Below the pieces are notes generated by a model that was not told where the DNA came from, searched no databases, and saw only the letters and a program-made list of their open reading frames with translations. Positions 28,546-39,201 of a DNA stretch of 64,000 nucleotides are shown here, one piece after another. A program made the position numbers and the translations under genes. Position 1 is the stretch's first letter; each line of letters begins with the position of its first letter. The DNA is from Didymella arachidicola (lineage: Eukaryota > Ascomycota > Dothideomycetes > Pleosporales > Didymellaceae), in NCBI GenBank assembly GCA_016630955.3, contig CM049988.1:186001-250000 (forward strand), given 5' to 3'.

Positions 28546-29690
28546 GGAGACCAAGAGGGAGTCGTTACCCAATGGAGGACGTCTGAAGACCCACTTCCGG
28601 ACTCGACAACGACTACATCGAGGAGTCCGATGAGGATGCTCCAAGCAAGCAAATCCGGTCACCAACACCCTACCCTAAGGAGGAATGGATGACAATGATC
28701 CCCGCCGCACCAGTGGTAGAGTGCGACATTAAGGACGGCACTATTGTCGGCAAACGATACTACGATTCCTTTTTCCGGCTCAACGACAAGTACTATTCAA
28801 AGGAAGGGAAACGTTAATTGTATGCGACCAAGCGCAACATAGTCAGGACATGATGGTCTCGCGCGACCAATCCACCCAGGACTCCTGCTTTCCGAGAACC
28901 CAAGCCAACCAACGATAAACTTGACCATGTCAACACATCCAGAGCAAGGAGGAGAAGCGTCCTCCGTCACTCTTCAGACACCAAGCCTACAGGATGTCGA
29001 GTCTGTCCGTGATGGATGACGGAAAGAAAATATTCAACGGTCAAGACGGTACTTGCTCGGTGACCCCGAAGCACTTAAGAGATTCGACCAACAGGTAGCC
29101 AATGCACAGAAAACCAACAAAGAATGGCACACGGAAGACTTTATCCGCTGGAAAGAAAGCAACTCTGCAACTCAGCAACAGCTGGACGACTACAACTTAT
29201 ACGCTCGAAGTCGAGACGAACCCGACTTCGACCGACAGCCCGCTTTGCCAACGCCGAGCTATACGTTGAAGCTGTTCCAGGATATTCGAAACCCGTACCA
29301 TCCTCGACTACCACCTACGCAGTGCTACCACGAAGCCTGCGAAGACCACAGACAGTACAAACTGGACAGTGGATGGTTTCCAAGTAAGCCCGAGGGCTGC
29401 GAGGAATACTGGTGGGAATGTACGGATACCTATTGCGCAGAGCACTTGTGGGATAAACGCACGAATCTCCACTTTCCAAGAATTGAATGTGTGGAAGACA
29501 TATTCAACATGCACATGGTCCAAAACGAGAGGTGCTACGGCCAAGAATGGGCTGAGTGCTTCCATCCGAAGTGCAGGAACCACGAGACGCTAAAACGCCT
29601 GAGCGGTTTTATGCCCCAGGACGAGTCTTTTTTAGACATATGGCAAACAGACGCCAAGGACAACCCGGACGAGAGCTTTTTCTCAACGCA
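28536..29690 (+). repeat. Chimeric internal duplication of the gag 3' half in copy D
   Basis: From 29053 on, the sequence repeats 27901 onward at a constant offset of 1,152 bp. The first 500 bp of the duplicated block (28536-29050) have lost roughly 20 net bases through scattered one-base gaps. They match the B/C gag variant (DSFFRLNDK type), not the A-like sequence upstream. Either the block is a recombinant insertion or this is an unpolished assembly join. Confidence 0.8.
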
Positions 29691-29763
29691 GTCCAGGGCT
29701 CCCGGAATCGACGTCAGGATTCCAATGAGGCCCAGTCCCTCATCAAATTCCCTGTCGTGCTAG
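29053..29763 (+). pseudogene. gag: gag of copy D, duplicated C-terminal part
   Basis: 236 open codons repeating the Gag C-terminus, ending NSLSC as in the other copies. It overlaps pol in the -1 frame and contains the heptamer at 29628-29634. It has no start of its own. Confidence 0.8.
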
Positions 29764-32700
29764 AAGGCACCAGGATGACGGCATTGTTGGACTCAGGAGC
29801 ACAAAGCAACTACGTGTCTCAATCCGCTATCGCGCAAGCAGGCTTGCAGAAGCGAAGAAAGGAGGAACCATACCCTTTACGAGTAGCCAACGGAGAACCA
29901 ATGCCAGGAGAGTCGACTGTGACCCACGAAGTGGTACAGCGACGTCTGAAAGTATTCAACCACGAGGAATTAATAGACCTAGATGTTCTGGGAACGGCCC
30001 GCCCATGATATCATATTAGGACTCCCTTGGTTAAGAGAGCACAATCCATGGATCGACTGGAAGAACCAGCGAATAACGCTCACGCGTCACGGATCAGGTA
30101 CACCCGGACAGCGACCCGCGCAGCTCACGACGCAGCTGGTGGATGAGAAGGAGATCAACAACATCTCTTCGAACAAGACGCGCCAAGATAGAGCGGTCGA
30201 CCGTGCAGATACCGACCAGCCCCCGGATCACAAAGCGACGGTTAAGGAGAACAGTACAACTCCTGACATCCCGGATGAATACAGAGAGTTTATAGACCTC
30301 TTCCGCGATGAGAAGACTGCGAAGGCATTACCGCAGCACCAGGAATGGGACCACGAGATCAAGCTCGAGGAAGGCAAGAAGCCCCCATTCGGGCCAATAT
30401 ACCAGATGTCAGAAAAGGAACTTGAGGAGCTGCGCAACTACCTTAAGGAGAACCTCGACAAAGGATTCATTCGAGAATCAGAATCCCCAGCAGGATTTCC
30501 CGTTCTATTCGTACCAAAGAAAGATGGCAAGCTACGACCTTGTATCGATTACCGAAAGCTCAACGATATCACGATCAAGAATCGTTACCCGCTACCGAAC
30601 ATCAGCGAACTTCAGGATCGGTTAGCAGGAGCACAGTACTTCACTGCGTTAGACTTAAGAGGAGCATACAACCTCATCCGCATGAAGGAGGGCGAAGAAT
30701 GGAAGACGGCGTTTAGAACCCGTTATGGTCATTACGAGTATTTGGTTATGCCGTTCGGGCTCACCAACGCACCAGCGACATGTCAGGCCTTAATCAACAA
30801 CGTACTAAGGGCACACTTGGACATTACCGTGGTGGCGTACCTCGATGACATCCTAGTGTACAGCAAAACACTAGAAGAGCATGTCGAACACGTACGACAA
30901 GTGCTTGCCTGCCTAGGAGCAGCGCACCTACGCTTGAAACCCGAGAAGTGCGAATGGCACAAGGAGGAAGTCGAATTCCTAGGGTTTGTGGTAGGACGAT
31001 ACGGAGTCAAGATGAGCCAAGCAAAGATTCAGGTTGTGAAGGATTGGCCAACACCCAAAACCGTTAAAAACATTCAAGAGTTCCTTGGGTTTGTCAACTT
31101 CAACCGACGCTTCATCAAGGATTACTCCACGAAGGCCTTGCCGCTTACGAAACTTACGCGGAAGGACACACCCTTCAAATGGGGCGAGGATCAGGACAAA
31201 GCTTTCGAAACACTAAAGCAAGCTTGTGTAGATCCACCCACATTGGTTACATTCAGGAGCGGAGAGCCGCTGCGAATGGAAACAGATGCCTCAGATCTGG
31301 CATTAGGAGCATGCATCACACAGGAACGAGATGGTCAATGGCACCCGATTGCCTACTACTCACGCAAGTTCTCAGGACCCGAAGAACGATACGACGTACA
31401 CGACAAAGAACTGCTCGCGATCGTATCTGCCCTAGAACATTGGCGAGTCTACGCTGAAAGTTGTTCGGAACTTACGATCTACACGGATCACAAAAACCTG
31501 GTACATTTCACGACAACAAAGGTATTGAACAGACGACAAGTACGATGGTCTGAGACCCTCGGACAATATAAGTTCAAGATCCTCTATACACCAGGAAAGG
31601 ACAACGGTAGAGCCGACGCACTCAGTCGACGACACGACCTCGCAGGATCCAAGACGATCAACGAATCGGCGATCCTTGGTATCAATAGCGACGGATCGTT
31701 AGGACCATCCCAGCAGCTCAACAATATGATGCTAGTACGCCAAGAGCATCATGTACCATCACAGGTACCAGAGGAACTGGAGGAAGAAGTCATAAGCAGT
31801 CACCACGATGACCCGCTTCATGGACACCCCGGTATCACCAGAACAATGGAACTCATCAAGAGACATTACGAGTTCCCGAACATGCGCGACAAGGTCGCCA
31901 AGTTCATCAAGAATTGCGTAAGCTGTCAGCAGAACAAACACAGCACGCACACCAAGTATGGAGAAGCACAGGCAATGGAGCCGCCAACGGCACCATGGAC
32001 GAACATCACGATGGATTTCGTTACACAGCTACCTGTCTCCAAGGATCGTGTAACAGGATACACCTACGACTCAATCTTCGTTGTAGTAGATCGATTCACG
32101 AAAGCCGCTGAGTTTGTGCCTTTCCGCCACAGCTACACTGCAGAGCAGCTCGCACGAGTGTACCTGGATAGGATTGTTCGACACCACGGCATTTCCGAAT
32201 CAATCATTAGCGATAGAGACAAGTTGTTTACATCGAACTACTGGACCACGCTGTTAGCAGCTATTGGTACCAAGAAAAAATTGTCAACCGCGTATCATCC
32301 GCAGACGGATGGCCAAACAGAACGAGTGAACCAAACGATGGAGACGTACCTCCGCATCTACTGCAACCAGCAGCAAGACAACTGGGTTTCACTGCTACCT
32401 ATGGCACAAATCGCGTACAACAACAAATTGTCGGAAGCAACAGGCGTAACGCCGTTCTTTGCAAACCACGGGAGACACCCAAATCTCTTTACCAGATCAT
32501 TGGACAGTAACATTCAAACGGAATCAGCGATTAACTCAGTCGAAGCACTGAAGGAAGTACACAGAAAATCGCTCGATAACATCGCTAAAGCTCAGTCACG
32601 GAGCATCTCTTATGTTAACAAGAAACGAAAAACGGCGCCTCTGCTAAAGGAGGGGGATAAAGTGTATCTCCTTACGAAAAACCTACGCACACGGCGACCA

Positions 32701-33135
32701 ACGAAAAAACTGGACAAAGTCAAGGTCGGACCATTTTTCATTTCCAAGCAAATCAGCCCAGTCAACTATCGACTTGCGCTGCCCAAGGATGCAAAGATCC
32801 ATCCAGTGTTCCACATCTCGCTGTTGGAACCAGCCGACCCTAGAACGCCGATCCAGCAAGACTTTCACTACCAGGCAGACGGCCAGGACGAGTGGGAAGT
32901 CGAGAAAGTAATTAAACATCGAAAAACCAAAAAAAACAACGAATACCTAGTCAAGTGGTTAGGATACCCAGACTCGGAAAACACGTGGGAACCAGAATCA
33001 AACCTCACGAACTGCCGCCAGTTGCTGACGCAGTATCGAAATTCTGTGGCCAGTACGGCACAGGATCCACAGGGTTTCCAGCAAGAAAGTCAACAAAGAG
33101 TTGGTCAGACGAGAGACCAAAAGAAGAATCGTTAG
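29556..33135 (+). pseudogene. pol: pol of copy D, one frameshift
   Basis: Protease (DSGAQ) lies in the first frame to about 29998. There GGAACGGCCCGCCC has one C more than the other copies (GGAACGGCCGCCC), and the rest of Pol lies in the next frame: RT YLDD, RNase H, integrase, chromodomain KKNNEYLVKWLGY. The chromodomain and tail are B-like. All catalytic residues remain, so a single base separates it from an open frame. Confidence 0.92.
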
Positions 33136-33556
33136 CCTGTAACCAGCCAGGATCAGCCCAAGGATCGGAGACAAGGGGGCCGGTAGCGGTACTCGAACTT
33201 TCCGCCTCTTGCGCCTGATCTTGCGCTTTCAGCAGCGCCAAATCACGACGCGCAAATTGACGCTCACGATTCTCAACCTCCGCCAGCTCTAGACGAAGAC
33301 GAGAAGTCTCAGCCTCTGCACGAAGGAGTGCGAGTCGCTTCTCTTCTTTCTCCTGCTCAACCTTTTCCCATTCCCCTTCAGGAACAAACAAGCTACACTC
33401 CGCCTTCACGGAGATGCAGCCAGCACATCGACCAGTAGCGGTATCGACAAAACACCGAAAGTTCTTTTCTTCACACCTTTTACAACGGAACGCCATTTCT
33501 AGCGAACGCTCTTGAACGCGACGAGCACGAGCACGACGCTCCTCAGTGGACGACTG
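33005..33556 (-). pseudogene. Antisense zinc-cluster/coiled-coil ORF, type D, 5'-truncated
   Basis: From the internal Met at 33496 it reads MAFRCKRC-x6-C-x8-CAGC-x6-C and then a coiled coil. The N-terminal Arg-rich part stays open up to the deletion junction at 33556, where the start codon is lost. It shares the C-terminal 75 residues with type B almost exactly. It differs in the zinc-cluster loop (EEKNFR against EQKDMR) and in the coiled coil (ETSRLRLELAEVEN against SSAAARAKRELLELES). Confidence 0.7.
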
Positions 33557-33629
33557 CTGTCACCGTACTCATCCCCGAGAACCAATAGAATTAGTGCTTA
33601 CGAGCTTTGCTTAAAGTACGACTTCAACA
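33557..33629 (+). repeat. Remnant of the 3' LTR of copy D
   Basis: Only the last 73 bp of U5 remain, ending CTTCAACA and TSD GAGGT. The junction CTGCTG/TCACCG has 3-bp microhomology (CTG) between the ORF and the LTR, consistent with an end-joining deletion of about 400 bp of LTR plus the adjacent internal region. Confidence 0.88.
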
Positions 33630-33634
33630 GAGGT

Positions 33635-35335
33635 AAACTATTCTAATAATACTATAGATAGTATAGAGAAAGTAGGTATAATATATAAATATATAAGAAT
33701 ACTATAGAAGAGGTCTTTTAGTAATATTATAGCTTATTTTACCTTATATAGCGCTAGTTTATAGTATTTTAGGCTATAATAGAAGGAGTTTTAGTATAGT
33801 CTTAGTAAAAGTAGCCTACTTACTAACTAGTCTACTTGCTATACTATGTCTGTACACTAAACGCCTAGAGTTACTAAATACTTACTCTAGGCCTATACTA
33901 TAACTATAGAATTAAGGCTATAGAGCTATATATAATAGCTATTATTATAAAATCTTTTAGTAGAGTACTCTATAGGCCTATATAATAAACTTTCTTATAT
34001 AAAGTTACTTATATTTTATAGTAGTATAGCTACTTCTTATAGTAATAGTAGTATATAGTAAAGAAGGTATTATAGGCTTAGGATAACTATAAGTACCTAC
34101 TATATAATATATAGGCTTTATTTTAGCTATAGTTACTTTTAAAGTTATATAATTACCTCTTTAGAATAGTTTAATAGCTTTTTTAGCATTATAAGCTACC
34201 TTTTAATATACTCTTTTAGCCTTATATTCCTCTATAGCTACTTACTCCTCTACCTTAGCCTAGTCTCTTACTACCTTCTCCCTTACCTACTATTAATACT
34301 TTTTTTTAGTAATCTTTTTATTATAGAGCTTATTAGTAGTAGCTAACTTCTTTATTTCCCCCTTCTTTAGCTCCTCCTTATACCTCTCTTGTTCTTAAAT
34401 AGCTATATAAGCTTACACCTTCTAGAAGGTATAAGAAGACTATATTATTATACCTTTATAGTACTTATAGTGCTATTATAGGTCTAATTACCTATTAGGT
34501 TACTTCTAACCCTTCTACCTTTAGTATAGCTTCTACTATAGGCTATTAATTTTAGCTTAAAGTAACTTAACTTAGGATAATAGATAGTAGATAGTTTAAC
34601 CTAGCTTCTATATACCTATACTATAGTAATCCTTTACCTCTACTTAGAGTATAGTATAAGCTTTAAGCTAATTCTCTATAGAATAAGCTATAGAGCTAGA
34701 AAAGACTAATCCTAAGTTATTAGAAGTTATATAGTAGAATCTATTAAGGATAATATTAGAGTTAACTAGAGATATACTAGTAGCTATAAAGGCCTTTAGT
34801 ATAAGATCTTTACTAAATATAGCAACCTAAGTAGGCTAGAATAGAGTAAAAAAGTTACCTTTTAATAGTAAAGAGAGAGCTTAGAATACCTAGAGGTAGT
34901 TATTAAGTTTATAGGAGTAGTTAGAAGTAAGAGGTTTAAAGTAAACTATATCTAATAGCTATAGCACCTAGGTACTATAAGAGGGTAATACTACTAGTAT
35001 AATCTGTTTCTAGTAATAGTATTTAATAAACTTCTATATTAGATAACTACTATAGCTATCTATAATTAAAAGGTAGTACTTTCTTTATAACTTAGGCTTA
35101 GTATAATAGTTTAATACCTACTTAAGCTAGGCTAATCCTATATTATTATAAAGTAAGTAAAGTAAGTAAAGTAATATACTAGAGAACTATTTATATATAA
35201 AAAAACCTTAGTTCCTATTATAGTAGTTACTATATACTATTAGGCTAAAAGGTAATAACCTAATTACTATAGTATCTATATACTTTTTTACTATAAAAAC
35301 TAAAGTTATTACTATATTATATTTATATTAGATTA
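33635..35335. pseudogene. Heavily RIPped transposon relics
   Basis: 33635-33830 is the fully RIPped counterpart of 49985-50190 (Fot C-terminus and end). For example AATACTATAGATAGTATAGAG stands where the other has AACGCTGTAGACAGTGCGG. The rest is AT-rich with no recognisable frame, including short AAGTAAGT repeats at about 35152-35175. Confidence 0.65.
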
Positions 35336-35573
35336 ACGCCAATTACCACCGGATGGCGCACCCCACCGGAATGGCGCACCTTGCCAAGACCACACCTCTT
35401 TTGACCACCACCAACGATGTCGCAACAAATTGATCTTGAATTACTTTCTCGTGAAGATAGAATTAAGCTTGCTATTAGAGCTATTAATTCTAATGCGAAC
35501 CTAAGCCAGCGACGCGCTGCTGCTGTCTACAACGTGCCTGAAAGTACTCTTCGAAGGCAACGCGCCAAACCAG
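35336..35573 (+). mobile_element. 5' end of a Fot/pogo transposon, cut by an LTR
   Basis: Starts after TA with ACGCCAATTACC and a doubled subterminal repeat (CCACCGGATGGCGCACC and CCACCGGAATGGCGCACC), then GCCAAGACC. Not RIPped. The remainder of the element is not in the window. Confidence 0.7.
35417..35573 (+). pseudogene. N-terminus of Fot/pogo transposase, truncated
   Basis: About 52 residues, MSQQIDLELLSREDR..., with a helix-turn-helix of the psq/CENP-B type (SQRRAAAVYNVPESTLRRQ) that binds transposon ends. The frame then runs into the LTR at 35574. Confidence 0.75.
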
Positions 35574-36037
35574 TGTTGAAGTCGTACTTTAAGCAAAGCT
35601 CGTAAGCACTAATTCTATTGGTTCTCAGGGATGAGTACGGTGACAGGAAGCCGAGGGGGTTGGTTGCAATAAGGTGTACAGATACGATCTGTCAGTCTTG
35701 AGAGCAGGGTAACGATGAGTAGTACAGAGTAGACTGTCTAGCTCGAAGGTTGGGTTTGAGATCCAAAGACAAACTTTAACTTAGGATTGAACACACACTG
35801 TAAGAGTTGTGTTCCTACGTACTATTATACTATTAAGATCTGGCTGCTACCATCGCGTAGTAGCTTAACCATCTGTAACTCTGCAGGTGGTGTAGCCACC
35901 TTGTGGTGGTCTGCCACCTTGCATATCTTAAGGTGGTTGCTCTTGGCGAGGTGGTTAGTCACGTGACACGTGACACGCTGTCATCCTAAGCGATACCCCG
36001 CTTCCTATCAGTACCTGTTCTTTCGGAGATCGTAACA
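35574..36037 (-). repeat. LTR, U3 type B, with mismatched flanks
   Basis: 464 bp, like the 3' LTR of copy B. The left flank is ACCAG and the right flank GATAG. GATAG is the reverse complement of the CTATC next to copy B, so the right side belongs to the inverted duplication and the left side to an unrelated Fot fragment. The LTR marks a rearrangement breakpoint. Confidence 0.9.
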
Positions 36038-36249
36038 GATAGTAATAACCTAGTCTTAGAGTAGGTTATTATCTTTATACTAGTTAGACTAGTAGTAGCG
36101 CGCTTTAAAGATAATATAAAGTAGAATAGGCTATCTAGTAGTATTAATACTCTAGATAACTATTACCTACTTCTAGTTACCTAACTAGACCTACTTTACT
36201 TATCCTAGCTTCCCTATATCTATTGTAACTTTCCTACTACTTATCTAGC

Positions 36250-36757
36250 TGTTGAAGTCGTACTTTAAGCAAAGCTCGTAAGCACTAATTCTATTGGTTC
36301 TCAGGGATGAGTACGGTGACAGGAAGCCGAGGGGGTTGGTTGCAATAAGGTGTACAGATACGATCTGTCAGTCTTGAGAGCAGGGTAACGATGAGTAGTA
36401 CAGAGTAGACTGTCTAGCTCGAAGGTTGGGTTTGAGATCCAAAGACAAACTTTAACTTAGGATTGAACACGAACTGTAAGAGTTGTGTTCCTACGTACTA
36501 TATACATACAGGTGTTCCATTCTTGTTCCATTGTTCCATAGTTGTTCCAACCTGGTACTCCCTGGAACATCGTGGGATTCTTGGAACATCACGTGACTTG
36601 TTCCATGGTGGCGTTCCGCCAAGACTTTGGAACATGAGGGGTTACGTCGTCATTGGTTCCGGGTGCTGACCTTCTTGAAGGCCTGCGGGTTGTCCCCGAG
36701 TGTCATCAATCCTTCCTTCTCTTATCTTCTGCCTTGCCCCGTCTCAGGTTCGTAACA
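36250..36757 (-). repeat. Solo LTR, U3 type G, TSD CTAGC
   Basis: 508 bp with perfect CTAGC flanks. U3 has about eight GGAACA/TGTTCC motifs, one TCACGTGA and GCCAAG. It is absent from the left arm, so it inserted after the duplication. Confidence 0.93.
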
Positions 36758-37798
36758 CTAGCCTATTATAAATCCTATCTTATTAAAGTTATATGTGTTA
36801 TTATCTAGAATACTATACTTAGCTTTAATATTAGCTATAAGGCTAAACTAGTTCTATATAACCTTTAGGTCCTTATAGAGGGCTTACCTATAGTTATACT
36901 TATAATTAAAGACTACTTTAAGCTCCTTCTAATATAAAACAAACGTACTAGCCTAGTTTAATCTAATAGGGGCTAGACTGCGCTCCTTTTGCAGATAATT
37001 AGCTATATTAGTTATAGCTGCAAGCTAGAGGGACTCTCCTTAGGTAACTAGCTTAAGTGTATATATAATAATTACCTACTTCTTACTATTTGTTAGGCTC
37101 TATAAGTTAGCTATAGTAGTAACACGTAAAGCCCTTCTAGTAAGTTAGTTGTATAGAGTAGTTTAGGGCGTGTTATAAATAGCTGCAGCGCGTTATATAA
37201 AGAGCTTTACGTCTTATTTAAGAGCCTAAAGCGTAAGCTATATCTAACACTCTTTTAACGCATTAGGCTAGTGCTATTATAGTAGTATTAGAGTAGTAAT
37301 AGTATTTTAGTAGAGTTTTAGTAAAAGTAGGTAACTTACCTATATAGGCGGCTTACCTATAAGGTATATTATAAGCTTATTAACCTTAACCCTATATACC
37401 TTCTTTAGAGGGCTAAAACAACCTATATTAAGTAGCTAAAGGAGGTAGAATAAGTATAGAGGTATATATAGGATTATAAACTTCTAATTCTTATAGTATT
37501 ATATAAATTCTAGAGTATTATAGCTTCTATAACTATTAATAATTAGTAACTAGTAGCTACTAATAGTACGCGCCTTTATATACCTATTAAAGTACTTTAA
37601 CTAGTTAAAACTAAGCTTATTAGTAGTCTAGCTATTCTTAGAGATAGTAATACTCTAATCTTAGAGTAGGTTATTATCTTTATACTAGCTAGACTAGTAT
37701 TAGTAGGTATTAAAATTAATATAGAGTAGAATAGCCTATTCTATAGTATTAATACCTTTTATAACTATTACCTACTTCTAGTTACCTAGCTAGACCTA

Positions 37799-38267
37799 TG
37801 TTGAAGTCGTACTTTAAGCAAAGCTCGTAAGCACTAATTCTATTGGTTCTCGGGGATGAGTACGGTGACAGGAAGCCGAAGGGGTTGGTTGCAATAAGGT
37901 GTACAGATACGATCTGTCAGTCTTGAGAGCAGGGTAACGATGAGTAGTACAGAGTAGACTGTCTAGCTCGAAGGTTAGGTTTGAGATCCAAAGACAAACT
38001 TGATAACTTAGGTTGAACACACACTGTAAGAGTTGTGTTCCTACTAGAATATATACTTAGTGGGAAAGCTAGAGTATCCCTTAATGCGCCTTGTTCCCTT
38101 GTAACTCGGGATGCATTGTCTTCCCGGGATGTGGTGGCATCCTGTGATTCTTGGGATGACGCTTCTTGGCGGGATGTCGACGCATGTCACGTGACACGTG
38201 ACACGCTGTCATCCAAGCGCTTGCCCCGCTTCCCATCAGTACCTTGTTTCCTTCAGAGATCGTAACA
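37799..38267 (-). repeat. Solo LTR, U3 type E (duplicate of 6656-7124)
   Basis: 469 bp with ACCTA flanks, the mirror copy of the insertion in the left arm. Confidence 0.93.
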
Positions 38268-38709
38268 ACCTACTTTACTTATTCTAGCTTTTCTATATCT
38301 ATTATAATAACTCTAGTAGATATCTAGCCTATTATAAAGCCTATCTTATTAAAGTTATATATATTATTATTCTAGATACTATACTTAACTTTAGTAGTAG
38401 CTATAAGATTAAACTAGCTCTATATAACCTTAGGGTCCTTATAGAGGGCTTACTTATAGTTATACTTATAATTAAAAATTATTTTAAGCTCCTCCTAATA
38501 TAAAACAAACCTACTAGCCTACTATAAGAGCTTTAGCTTAAACCTACCTTAGCTATATAGACTAAAAAGGTATAGTAACCTAATAGATATAGAGACTAGA
38601 GTTTAAATAGTATATACTTATAACACCTACCTTAGGCTAATAAAAGCTAAACTATACTCTTTTAGTAGAGAATTAGCTATATTAGCTATAAATTTAAGCT
38701 AGAGGGACT

Positions 38710-39201
38710 CTCCTTATATAACTAGCTTAAGTATATATATAATAATTACCTACTTCTCTATACTAGTTAGATTCTATAAGTTAGCTATAATATTTATATA
38801 TAAAACTTATCTAGTATATTATTAGTATAGTATAGTTTAAGAGACGCTATAGATAGCTATAGTATATTACTCTAAGAGATTAATATCTTATTTAAGAGCT
38901 TAGAGTATAAGCTATATCTAATACTTATTAAATATATTAAACTATACTTATTATAGATATATTAGTATAGAAAGAGAGTTTTAGTATAGTCTTAGTAAAA
39001 GTAGCCTACTTATTAACTAGTCTACTTATTAACTAGTCTACTTATTATATATATATATTATACTATTTAAGAACTAAGTTATATTAAAAAGGTACTAATA
39101 GCTCTCTAAGAAAATATAAATATAATTTATAAGAAGAGGAAGCATTCTATAGTAGCTACTACTAGAAGTAAGCCTCTATAATCTAGTTAAAAAGAAGGCT
39201 A
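38710..39201. other. AT-rich relic beyond the right arm
   Basis: Continues the relic past the point where copy A interrupts the left arm; RIPped, without frames. It ends at the TA target of the next Fot element. Confidence 0.55.

Larger units (their letters stand above)
25861..33629 (+). mobile_element. Ty3/gypsy chromovirus, copy D, damaged (TSD GAGGT)
   Basis: Bounded by GAGGT at 25856-25860 and 33630-33634, so both outer ends are original. Damage: one-base homopolymer insertions in gag (about 27517) and pol (about 29998), a chimeric 1.15-kb duplication of the gag 3' half (about 28536-29690), and a deletion fusing the antisense ORF to the last 73 bp of the 3' LTR. It is non-functional as sequenced. 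Confidence 0.93.
36038..38709 (-). repeat. Right arm of the inverted duplication
   Basis: Reverse complement of 6214-8372, interrupted only by the solo LTR at 36250-36757. Segments compared (36760-37480, 37560-37800, 38268-38709) looked identical. It contains the same RIPped Fot relics in reverse order. Confidence 0.9.
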
